This document shows, one piece after another, positions 1-5,073 of a DNA stretch of 5,073 nucleotides. Origin of the DNA: Actinomycetota bacterium (GTDB taxonomy: Bacteria; Actinomycetota; Actinomycetes; Mycobacteriales; Mycobacteriaceae); assembly GCA_005789055.1 (NCBI GenBank), contig SYAA01000188.1, positions 1 to 5,073 on the forward strand. The letters run 5' to 3'. The notes beneath the pieces are model-generated. The model was not told where the DNA came from, ran no database searches, and saw only the letters and a program-made list of their open reading frames with translations. The translations under genes were made by a program, and so were the position numbers. The stretch's first letter is position 1. Each line of letters begins with the position of its first letter.

Positions 1-518
<518 letters not shown>

Positions 519-528
519 TCAGCGTAGG

Positions 529-948
529 TCAGGTTGAACAATCGGGGCAGAGTCCCCAGTAGATGACCTCGGCTTCGTCGAGAACGAAACCGTGGTCGGA
601 CGCCGCGGTCAGGCAGGGCGTGTCGCCAACGGCGCAGTCCACGTCCGCGATGGTTCCGCAGGACCGGCAGACGACGTGATGGTGGTTGTCGCTGACCCTC
701 GACTCGTAGCGGGCGACTGACCCCGAGGGCTGAATGCGCCGGAGCAGTCCGGCATCGGTCAGTGCGGCCAGGACGTCGTAGACAGCCTGCCGTGACACGT
801 CAGGTAGTCCCACCCGCACCGCGCCGAAAATCGTGTCAGTGTCGGCATGCGGGTGGGCGTGCACCGCATCGAGAACGGCGACACGCGGCCGCGTCACCCG
901 CAGGGCGGAGTTGCGAAGAAGCTCCGCATAATCCGACGTGAACGGCAC
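529..948 (-). CDS. furA: Ferric uptake regulator family protein FurA
   Basis: This encodes a 139-residue Fur-family transcriptional repressor, a metal-binding DNA-binding protein that in mycobacteria represses its own promoter and the co-transcribed katG. The N-terminal winged-helix domain has a recognition helix around residues 50-63 (DVSRQAVYDVLAAL). The dimerisation and metal-binding domain holds the His run DNHHHVVC (His89-91), a first CxxC (Cys94, Cys97) and a second CxxC near the end (Cys134, Cys137). The sequence is very close to M. tuberculosis FurA as I remember it (LRVTRPRVAVL, IQPSGSVARYESRV, DEAEVIYWGLCPDC). The frame stays open for 54 further codons upstream, but homology starts at GTG 948 and the upstream stretch overlaps the promoter, so GTG 948 is taken as the start. 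A good Shine-Dalgarno sequence is lacking, which fits leaderless translation. Identification is firm; the start is very likely. Confidence 0.95.
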   Translation of the reverse strand: MPFTSDYAELLRNSALRVTRPRVAVLDAVHAHPHADTDTIFGAVRVGLPDVSRQAVYDVLAALTDAGLLRRIQPSGSVARYESRVSDNHHHVVCRSCGTIADVDCAVGDTPCLTAASDHGFVLDEAEVIYWGLCPDCST

Positions 949-955
949 AGATACG

Positions 956-984
956 AGCCTGGTCCGTTTTCTGGAATCAGTCAA
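956..984 (-). promoter_or_regulatory. Probable furA-katG promoter
   Basis: On the minus strand, TTGACT (979-984) is a near-consensus -35 element. It is followed by a 17-bp spacer and CAGGCT (956-961), which keeps only the A at position 2 and the T at position 6 of the TANNNT -10 pattern. Seven bases later comes GTG 948, so transcription would start at or next to the start codon and give a leaderless furA message. The AT-rich spacer GATTCCAGAAAA lies where FurA is reported to bind in M. tuberculosis, overlapping the -35 region, so it is the best candidate for an autoregulatory operator. The -35 and spacing are seen; leaderless transcription and FurA binding are inferred. Confidence 0.55.
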
Positions 985-1013
985 GTGTGTGTCGGGCGCG
1001 TCCGGTCGATCGG

Positions 1014-1019
1014 TAAGGT
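1014..1019 (+). promoter_or_regulatory. Candidate -10 element for the folate reductase operon
   Basis: TAAGGT fits the actinobacterial TANNNT -10 pattern and ends 8 nt before GTG 1028, which suggests a leaderless transcript. No convincing -35 hexamer is seen 16-19 bp upstream, which is common for mycobacterial promoters. The same bases contain AAGG, which could instead act as a poor ribosome binding site about 9 nt from the start. The element is divergent from the furA promoter. Confidence 0.4.
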
Positions 1020-1027
1020 TAGTCCCC

Positions 1028-1921
1028 GTGCCTCTCTCTACGGTCGCCCTGGAAATGGTGGCGCCCAACACCGATCGCAGCCTGACCGAGCAGCTGGATG
1101 AGGCACGCAAGGTTGCGCGGATCTCGACCGAGATCGGAATCGCCGAGCGGATCGGCTACGTCATGATTCCCGGAATGATCGAGGAGGACGACGACCGTCC
1201 GGTGGAGATGAAGCCCAAGCTCGACGTCTTGGATTATTGGCAACTCATCTCGCCGGAACTTCCCGGCGTCAAGGGTCTGTGCACCCAGGTCACCGCATTC
1301 TCCGACGAGATCGCACTGCGTCGGCGAGTCACCGACCTCGTCGCTGCAGGCATGGAGGGCATCGCGTTCGTCGGCGTGCCGCGCACCCTCAGCGACGGCG
1401 AGGGCAGCGGTGTCGCACCCACCGATGCATTGGCGATCTACCGAGATCTGGTGCCCAATCGCGGGGCGATCCTGATCCCGACCCGGGACGGCGAGACGGG
1501 CCGCTTCGGGTTCAAGTGCGACCGTGGTGCCACCTACGGGATGACGCAATTGTTGTACTCCGACGCCATCGTCGGATTTCTGACGGACTTCGCCCGATCC
1601 AGCGACCAGCGCCCCGAAATCCTGCTCTCCTTCGGTTTCGTGCCGAAGGTGGAAAGCCGCGTGGGACTGATCAATTGGCTGATTCAGGATGCCGGCAACG
1701 CCGCTGTCGCCGCCGAACAGGATTTTGTCAGGACGCTGGCAGCCTCCGATCCGGTCGACAAGCGCCGACTCACCGTCGATCTCTACAAACGGGTGATCGA
1801 CGGCGTCGCCGAGCTGGGGTTCCCACTCAGCATCCATTTCGAGGCGACGTATGGGTATTCCGCACCGGCTTTCGATACGTTTGCCGAAATGCTGGCCTAC
1901 TGGTCGCCGCCGCGCGCGTGA
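1028..1921 (+). CDS. Mycobacterial-type methylenetetrahydrofolate reductase
   Basis: This encodes a 297-residue cytoplasmic TIM-barrel protein closely resembling M. tuberculosis Rv2172c as I recall it. Proteins of this type reduce 5,10-methylenetetrahydrofolate to 5-methyltetrahydrofolate, the methyl donor for methionine synthesis. M. smegmatis members are reported to be monomeric, NADH-dependent and flavin-free, unlike classical MetF. Strongly conserved blocks are MIPGMIEEDDDRPVEMKPK (46-64), VKGLCTQVTAF (81-91), GIAFVGVPRT (111-120), DGEGSGVAPTDAL (123-135), CDRGATYGMTQLLYSDAIV (164-182), LLSFGFVPKVESRVGLINWL (199-218) and LSIHFEATYG (267-276). GTG 1028 is chosen because homology begins there and the length matches the family (about 300); the open frame upstream to 938 runs through the furA promoter and start. 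It is divergent from furA and is followed after 10 nt by a MenC-like gene, so the two are probably one operon. M. smegmatis has two such reductases; which one this represents cannot be told. Confidence 0.9.
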   Translation: MPLSTVALEMVAPNTDRSLTEQLDEARKVARISTEIGIAERIGYVMIPGMIEEDDDRPVEMKPKLDVLDYWQLISPELPGVKGLCTQVTAFSDEIALRRRVTDLVAAGMEGIAFVGVPRTLSDGEGSGVAPTDALAIYRDLVPNRGAILIPTRDGETGRFGFKCDRGATYGMTQLLYSDAIVGFLTDFARSSDQRPEILLSFGFVPKVESRVGLINWLIQDAGNAAVAAEQDFVRTLAASDPVDKRRLTVDLYKRVIDGVAELGFPLSIHFEATYGYSAPAFDTFAEMLAYWSPPRA

Positions 1922-1925
1922 GGAA
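1920..1925 (+). promoter_or_regulatory. Ribosome binding site of the MenC-like gene, overlapping the upstream stop codon
   Basis: GAGGAA overlaps the TGA (1919-1921) of the folate reductase gene and lies 6 nt before GTG 1932. It decides the start of the MenC-like gene and points to translational coupling of the two genes. Confidence 0.65.
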
Positions 1926-1931
1926 CCGTGC

Positions 1932-2903
1932 GTGAGGACGTGGATTGACTTCGATGACGCACCGGTGTTCGAGATTCCGCTGACCGACGCGATCGGTGGG
2001 CGGCGCGTCCATCAGGGAATGCTCATTGAAGGCCCGCAGGGGTGGGGGGAGTTCAGCGCACCCCCCGACGTGGACGACGAGCGCGCGGGACGCTGGCTCA
2101 CTGCGTCGGTCGAGGCGGGCACTGTCGGCTGGCCGGACCCGGTCCGGGGCCGGGTGCCGGTCGCGGTGACCGTACCGGCGGTGGATCCGGATCGGGCCCG
2201 GGAGATCGTCGCCGCGGCCGGCTGCCGGACCGCGTCGGTGCGGGTCGGTGACCGGGGCGGCACGCTTGCCGGGGACATCGCCAGGGTCGCGGCGGTGCGC
2301 GCGGCGCTGGGGCCGTCGGGGTCGATCCGCTGCGACGCTAACGGCAACTGGGATGTCGATACCGCGGTCGCAGCGATCGCGGCGCTGGATCAAGCCGCAG
2401 GGGGACTGGAGTTCATCGAACAGCCGTGCTGCACCCTCGCGGAGGTTTCCGCGGTCCGCAGGCGAGTGGGCGTTCCGGTCGCGGTCGACCAGTCGATCCG
2501 GGAAGCGCCCGATCCGCTGCGGCTGCCCCTGGCGTCCTCGGCCGACATCGCAGTGCTGACTGTCGCCGCCCTGGGCGGGGTTCGGCGCGCGCTGCGAGTC
2601 GCCGAGTCCTGCGCTCTGCCGTGCGTGGTGTCGGGCTCACTGGAGAGCAGTATCGGGACCGCCGGCGGCCTGGCCCTGGCCGGCGTCCTGCCCGACACCG
2701 GTTACGCGAGCGCGCTAGGGGTGGGCATGCTTGGCGGCGATCTCGTCAGCGCAGGCCGGGCCCTCATTCCCGTCGACGGCACCCTGCCCGTCTCGCCCAT
2801 GCCGCCGGCGCCCGATCCGGCGCGGCTGACGCAGTTCGCGGCCGACGACGCGACCGTAGCCCGGTGGCGCCATCGGCTCGCGTCGGTCCGGCGCTACATG
2901 TGA
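1932..2903 (+). CDS. MenC-like enolase-superfamily protein lacking the catalytic lysines
   Basis: This encodes a 323-residue homologue of o-succinylbenzoate synthase (MenC), the enolase-superfamily dehydratase of menaquinone synthesis. An N-terminal capping domain (about 1-75, with the family block IEGPQGWGEF at 32-41) precedes a TIM barrel. Metal ligands are present: Asp135 in RCDANGNW, Glu163 in LEFIEQP and Asp186 in VAVDQSIR. The acid-base residues are not. The KxK pair on the second barrel strand is Ser102-Val-Arg104 (TASVRV where M. tuberculosis MenC has TAKVKV), and the opposite lysine is Thr210 (ADIAVLTVAALGG against ADIAVLKVAPLGG). The Glu after the third ligand is Gln187. Flanking blocks align without gaps, so a frameshift is not the cause, and the intact frame argues against recent decay. 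It is therefore unlikely to be the organism's working MenC. It may be a non-catalytic paralogue or perform different chemistry. GTG 1932 is chosen for its ribosome binding site. Family membership is firm; function is unknown. Confidence 0.85.
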   Translation: MRTWIDFDDAPVFEIPLTDAIGGRRVHQGMLIEGPQGWGEFSAPPDVDDERAGRWLTASVEAGTVGWPDPVRGRVPVAVTVPAVDPDRAREIVAAAGCRTASVRVGDRGGTLAGDIARVAAVRAALGPSGSIRCDANGNWDVDTAVAAIAALDQAAGGLEFIEQPCCTLAEVSAVRRRVGVPVAVDQSIREAPDPLRLPLASSADIAVLTVAALGGVRRALRVAESCALPCVVSGSLESSIGTAGGLALAGVLPDTGYASALGVGMLGGDLVSAGRALIPVDGTLPVSPMPPAPDPARLTQFAADDATVARWRHRLASVRRYM

Positions 2904-2906
2904 CCG

Positions 2907-2930
2907 CCACCAGCCGGAACCACCAGCCGG
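2907..2930. repeat. 11-bp direct repeat in the convergent gap
   Basis: CCACCAGCCGG occurs at 2907-2917 and again at 2920-2930, separated by 2 bases, in the 50-bp gap between the stop codons of the MenC-like gene and the small membrane protein gene. The gap holds no strong stem followed by a T run, so I see no classical intrinsic terminator for either gene. Confidence 0.6.
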
Positions 2931-2953
2931 TGACGCCCAGCAGCAGGTGACGA

Positions 2954-3136
2954 TCAGCGGCTGCGCCAGCCGCCGATCGCGAGTACAACGCCGATCACCG
3001 CAATGATCGGCCCCAGCACCGACCACGTTGTGGTGTTGCTCATCGGGCTGCCCTGCACCGCACCGAATCCCTGCAGGGTGAACAGCACCCCGAATAAGGC
3101 CATCACCACACCAAGCGCACCCACTGTTTTACGCAT
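2954..3136 (-). CDS. Small two-helix membrane protein
   Basis: This encodes a 60-residue protein with two hydrophobic segments, about residues 4-22 and 38-57, joined by a short polar loop, and a basic C-terminal tail (GGWRSR). The pattern LFTLQGFG (18-25), then GSPMS (29-33), then TTWSVLGPIIAVIG (36-49), resembles a family of very short integral membrane proteins widespread in actinobacteria with no assigned function, as far as I know. Lys3 together with Arg2, and the C-terminal arginines, suggest both ends are cytoplasmic. ATG 3136 is preferred over an in-frame TTG at 3175 because the hydrophobic segment follows it at once; the upstream purine stretch AGGCAAGA is only a weak ribosome binding site. 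The gene is convergent with the MenC-like gene and divergent from the CitE-like gene. Coding status is likely; function is not known. Confidence 0.75.
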   Translation of the reverse strand: MRKTVGALGVVMALFGVLFTLQGFGAVQGSPMSNTTTWSVLGPIIAVIGVVLAIGGWRSR

Positions 3137-3191
3137 GGTGGCGATCTTGCCTGATCGAGCGGGTTTGGCTATCAACGGCTGCCGGTGACAC

Positions 3192-3197
3192 TATATT
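3192..3197 (+). promoter_or_regulatory. Candidate -10 element upstream of the CitE-like gene
   Basis: TATATT is a near-consensus -10 box in an otherwise GC-rich stretch. No good -35 is found at 16-18 bp; TTGGCT at 3165-3170 is 21 bp away, too far for normal spacing. Transcription from here would begin near 3204 and give a leader of about 100 nt that contains the 19-bp repeats and hairpins. Confidence 0.4.
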
Positions 3198-3198
3198 T

Positions 3199-3268
3199 CC
3201 GGGGATTCCGTGTTTCCCGGGTTATCCGGGACTCCGCACGTTATCCGGTACTCCGCAACTGCGCGGAG
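3199..3268 (+). other. Leader region with overlapping hairpins
   Basis: Three stems can form on the plus strand. Stem A pairs CCGGGGA (3199-3205) with TTTCCCGG minus its first T (3214-3220), 7 pairs including one G-T, with an 8-nt loop. Stem B pairs TCCCGG (3215-3220) with CCGGGA (3226-3231), 6 perfect pairs with a 5-nt loop. Stem C pairs CTCCGC (3251-3256) with GCGGAG (3263-3268), 6 perfect pairs with a 6-nt loop. A and B share bases and exclude each other. The copy of CTCCGC in the first repeat unit (3232-3237) can compete for the same partner as in C. No known riboswitch class is recognised, and protein binding sites are an equally good explanation. Confidence 0.4.
3221..3259. repeat. 19-bp tandem direct repeat, two copies
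   Basis: GTTATCCGGGACTCCGCAC (3221-3239) is followed directly by GTTATCCGGTACTCCGCAA (3240-3258), differing at two positions. A more degenerate relative may precede them (TTTCCGGGGATTCCGTG, 3196-3212). The period is not a multiple of three, so this is not a protein repeat even though the frame is open here. It lies 46 bp upstream of the CitE-like start, where a regulator site or leader structure would be expected. Confidence 0.75.
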
Positions 3269-3294
3269 CCACATTTCGCCGCAGGGAAGGCATC

Positions 3295-3298
3295 AGGG
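3295..3298 (+). promoter_or_regulatory. Ribosome binding site of the CitE-like gene
   Basis: AGGG lies 6 nt before ATG 3305 and supports this start over the in-frame GTG at 3185, which would place the tandem repeats and hairpins inside the coding sequence. Confidence 0.55.
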
Positions 3299-3304
3299 CC
3301 AGGT

Positions 3305-4228
3305 ATGTACGACCACGTCAACGGACGCGAAGCCAGCGCGGACACCCAGGATCCGGGTTTCCGCATCGACCCCGTGCTGGCCCGAAGCTGGCTGCTGGTC
3401 AACGGCGCCCAGTACGACAAGTTCGCTCCGGCCGCGCGATCGCGGGCCGACATCGTGGTGCTCGACATCGAGGACGCGGTGGCGCCGCAGGGCAAGGCGG
3501 CCGCGCGGGAGAATGTGGTGCGCTGGCTGGCTGAGGACAACAACGATTGGGTGCGGGTCAACGGGTTCGGCACTCAGTTCTGGGCCGACGATCTGGACAC
3601 CTTGGCGAAAACCTCGGTCGGGGGTGTGATGCTGGCGATGGTGGAGTCGGTCGACCACGTCACCGAAACCGCCAAGCGACTGCCCGGAGTCCCGATCGTC
3701 GCGCTGGTCGAGACGGCCCGCGGACTGGAACGCATCACCGAGATCGCCGCCACCAAAGGCACCTTCCGGCTGGCCTTCGGCATCGGCGACTTCCGCCGCG
3801 ACACCGGATTCGGCGAGCATCCGACGACCCTGGCTTACGCGCGTTCGCGGTTCACCATCGCCTCCAAGGCGGCCCACCTCACCGGCGCGATCGATGGGCC
3901 GACGGTGGGTTCGAGCGCCCTAAAGCTCAGTGAGGCCACCGCGGTTTCTGCCGAGTTCGGCATGACCGGCAAGATCTGCCTGACGCCCGACCAGTGCGCC
4001 ACCGTCAACGAGGGGCTATCGCCGTCGCAGGAGGAGATCACCTGGGCGAAGGAATTCTTCGCCGAATACGAACGCGACGGGGGCGAGATCCGTAACGGTT
4101 CCGATCTTCCGCGGATCGCCCGCGCCACCAAGATCATCGACCTGGCTCGCTCCTACGGCATCGAGGTGTCGGATTTCGACGACCAGGCCGTGCACGTGAC
4201 GGCACCCTCGGACACGTACCACTACTGA
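3305..4228 (+). CDS. CitE-like protein, HpcH/HpaI aldolase superfamily
   Basis: This encodes a 307-residue TIM-barrel protein of the citrate lyase beta subunit-like family. Members make or break carbon-carbon bonds in acyl-CoA substrates using a divalent metal (citryl-, malyl-, citramalyl-CoA lyases and related thioesterases). Family blocks in order are VVLDIEDAVAPQGKAAAREN (51-70, with Asp54, Glu56, Asp57), WVRVNGFG (82-89, substrate-binding Arg84), VALVETARGL (132-141, metal ligand Glu136), FGIGDFRRDTG (158-168, metal ligand Asp162) and KICLTPDQ (223-230) followed by SPSQEEITWA (239-248). Two deviations are visible: the usual LPKVES strand reads LAMVES (110-115), losing the Pro-Lys pair, and the usual HPxQ is TPDQ. 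There is no sign of citrate lyase alpha or gamma subunits nearby, so it is not part of a citrate lyase complex. The last codons merge into a 15-bp tandem repeat. Family is firm; substrate is not known. Confidence 0.88.
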   Translation: MYDHVNGREASADTQDPGFRIDPVLARSWLLVNGAQYDKFAPAARSRADIVVLDIEDAVAPQGKAAARENVVRWLAEDNNDWVRVNGFGTQFWADDLDTLAKTSVGGVMLAMVESVDHVTETAKRLPGVPIVALVETARGLERITEIAATKGTFRLAFGIGDFRRDTGFGEHPTTLAYARSRFTIASKAAHLTGAIDGPTVGSSALKLSEATAVSAEFGMTGKICLTPDQCATVNEGLSPSQEEITWAKEFFAEYERDGGEIRNGSDLPRIARATKIIDLARSYGIEVSDFDDQAVHVTAPSDTYHY

Positions 4229-4308
4229 TTGGTCGACTACTGATTGGTCGACTACTGATTGGCCGACTACTGATTGGCCGACTACCGATTGGCCGACCAC
4301 TGATTGGC
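4221..4308. repeat. 15-bp minisatellite, six copies, spanning the CitE-like stop codon
   Basis: The unit is ACTACTGATTGGTCG. Copies 1 and 2 (4221-4250) are identical. Copies 3 and 4 (4251-4280) are identical to each other and differ from copy 1 by T to C (GGCCG). Copy 5 (4281-4295) adds another change (ACTACCG), and copy 6 (4296-4308, 13 bases) is the most diverged. The array starts in the last two codons of the CitE-like gene and fills the whole 82-bp gap to the GMC gene. The period keeps the reading frame, so the stop codon TGA recurs in frame in every copy except the fifth. GTCGAC at 4232-4237 and 4247-4252 can pair into a 6-bp stem with a 9-nt loop, so a role in ending the converging transcripts is possible but unproven. 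Confidence 0.93.
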
Positions 4309-4310
4309 GC

Positions 4311-5073
4311 TCACCTGTCGGCGGCGATCAACTCCGCTGCCTTCTCGCCGATGACAACGACGGGCGCGTGAGTGTGTCCCCGGATAATCGAGGGCATCAC
4401 CGAAGCGTCGGCCACCCGCAGACCGTGCACGCCTCGCACCCGCAGTCGCGGGTCGACGACGCTGCGTTCGTCGCGGCCCATCCTGGCCGTGCCCACCGGG
4501 TGATACAGGGTGTGTGAGCAGGTGTCGAGAGCCTGTTCGAGGGTCTCGTCGTCGAGCGCCGTGGCGTGCAACGGTCGGGCTATCGGGCCGATGATGTCCT
4601 TGAGCGCGGGGGACCCGGCGATGGTGGCGGTCGCCCGCAGGCCGGCCATCATCGCGCCGCGGTCGATACCGTCCGGATCGGACAGGTAGCGCGGATCGAT
4701 GATCGGTTTGACGGCCGGATCCGCCGAGCGCAACCCGATCGTGCCGCTGCTGCGGGGTTTGAGCAGGACTGGACCGGTGGCGATCGCATGCCCGGTGTAC
4801 GGCTCACCGATGCCCTGGTCGAAGAATGGGGCGGGCGCCCAAATCAGTTCGATATCCGGCAGGTCGAGGTCATCTCGGCTGCGCACGAACCCGTAGGCCT
4901 CCCCGACGTTGGAGGTCAGCATGCCCCGGCGACGGAGCAGGTAATTGAGCAACTCGCGGGGCTTCTCGGCATCGAAGAGACTGTCGTCGCGCACGTCGAA
5001 TCCCAGTGTGGCGACCAGGTGATCCAGCAGGTTTTTACCCACCTCGGGGGCGTGGTGGGTGAGACCAATTCCG
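4311..5073 (-). CDS. GMC-family FAD oxidoreductase, C-terminal part (cut by window edge)
   Basis: This is the last 253 residues of a glucose-methanol-choline family flavoprotein, which oxidises an alcohol group. The gene continues beyond the right edge without a start: the fragment opens GIGLTHHAPEVGKNLLDHL, the conserved GIG...VGKNL.DH block from the middle of the family. Further landmarks are the substrate-domain strand GPVLLKPRSSGTIGL, followed by IDPRYLSDPDG. The C-terminal catalytic block is HPVGTARMG (His191 of the fragment), then VVDPRLRVRGVHGLRVADAS and RGHTHAPVVVIGEKAAELI. His233 in GHTHAP takes the place of the Asn found in choline oxidase and dehydrogenase, giving a His/His pair as in glucose oxidase and aryl-alcohol oxidase. 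A GTG at 5042 is in frame but lies inside the conserved domain and is not the start. The substrate cannot be told; annotation as choline dehydrogenase would be unsafe. It converges on the CitE-like gene. Confidence 0.92.
   Translation of the reverse strand, partial: GIGLTHHAPEVGKNLLDHLVATLGFDVRDDSLFDAEKPRELLNYLLRRRGMLTSNVGEAYGFVRSRDDLDLPDIELIWAPAPFFDQGIGEPYTGHAIATGPVLLKPRSSGTIGLRSADPAVKPIIDPRYLSDPDGIDRGAMMAGLRATATIAGSPALKDIIGPIARPLHATALDDETLEQALDTCSHTLYHPVGTARMGRDERSVVDPRLRVRGVHGLRVADASVMPSIIRGHTHAPVVVIGEKAAELIAADR

Noticed and set aside
938..1027. An N-terminal extension of the folate reductase starting at ATG 938
   Set aside because: The start would lie inside furA, the extra 30 residues lack family similarity, and the GTG 1028 start gives the usual family length.
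949..1110. An N-terminal extension of furA by up to 54 codons in the same frame
   Set aside because: The added residues show no Fur-family similarity, run through the TTGACT promoter element and overlap the start of the divergent folate gene.
1019..1837. A long open frame of 272 codons on the minus strand, opposite the folate reductase gene
   Set aside because: It is a typical high-GC shadow frame: no recognisable domain, fully covered by a strongly conserved gene on the other strand.
1827..2393. A 188-codon minus-strand open frame opposite the operon junction
   Set aside because: Arginine and proline rich, low-complexity composition of a shadow frame; it crosses the boundary of two well-supported genes.
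2904..2953. A possible bidirectional terminator between the MenC-like and small membrane protein genes
   Set aside because: No stem longer than about 4-5 bp and no T run could be found; only the 11-bp direct repeat is visible.
3142..3157. Inverted repeat CGATC-N6-GATCG upstream of the small membrane protein gene
   Set aside because: Five-base arms in GC-rich DNA arise easily by chance, and no promoter element supports it as an operator.
4016..4300. A minus-strand open frame with a repeated VVGQS/VVDQS peptide
   Set aside because: The peptide repeat is only the translation of the 15-bp DNA repeat, and the rest lies opposite conserved CitE-like coding sequence.
4221..4308. The tandem array considered as a CRISPR array
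   Set aside because: Units are 15 bp and directly adjacent with no unique spacers; no cas gene is present.

Overview
The window reads as chromosomal DNA of a high-GC actinobacterium, almost certainly a mycobacterium (Mycobacterium or Mycolicibacterium). The evidence is the furA-katG gene pair, a methylenetetrahydrofolate reductase of the mycobacterial flavin-free type, GTG starts with signs of leaderless transcription, and strongly GC-biased codon use. No transposase, integrase, phage gene, tRNA, rRNA or CRISPR array is visible. The identifications come from reading protein motifs and from remembered family sequences, not from a database search.

Layout. (1) Positions 1-948, minus strand: the 5' end of katG (catalase-peroxidase, cut by the window edge) and, upstream of it, the complete furA regulator gene. 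(2) Positions 949-1027: a 79-bp divergent promoter region. (3) Positions 1028-2903, plus strand: a likely two-gene operon. It encodes a mycobacterial-type methylenetetrahydrofolate reductase and a homologue of o-succinylbenzoate synthase (MenC, enolase superfamily). The MenC homologue keeps the three metal ligands but has lost all three active-site lysines. (4) Positions 2954-3136, minus strand: a 60-residue two-helix membrane protein. (5) Positions 3137-3304: a divergent intergenic region with a TATATT box, a 19-bp tandem repeat and several competing hairpins. (6) Positions 3305-4228, plus strand: a CitE-like (HpcH/HpaI aldolase superfamily) protein. (7) Positions 4221-4308: six tandem copies of a 15-bp unit that start inside the last codons of the CitE-like gene and repeat its stop codon. 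(8) Positions 4311-5073, minus strand: the C-terminal part of a GMC-family flavin oxidoreductase that continues past the window edge.

How the genes work together. furA-katG is a known peroxide and iron-responsive unit: FurA represses its own promoter and co-transcribed katG, and KatG removes hydrogen peroxide. The divergent folate gene shares the short promoter region, so binding of FurA there could affect both directions (inference). The second gene of the folate operon is translationally close to the first, but its job is not evident. The CitE-like gene and the GMC gene converge and need not be related in function.

The most unusual items are the MenC homologue without catalytic lysines, the stop-codon-carrying minisatellite between the last two genes, and the repeat and hairpin leader ahead of the CitE-like gene. 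I found no convincing new multi-gene system in the window.
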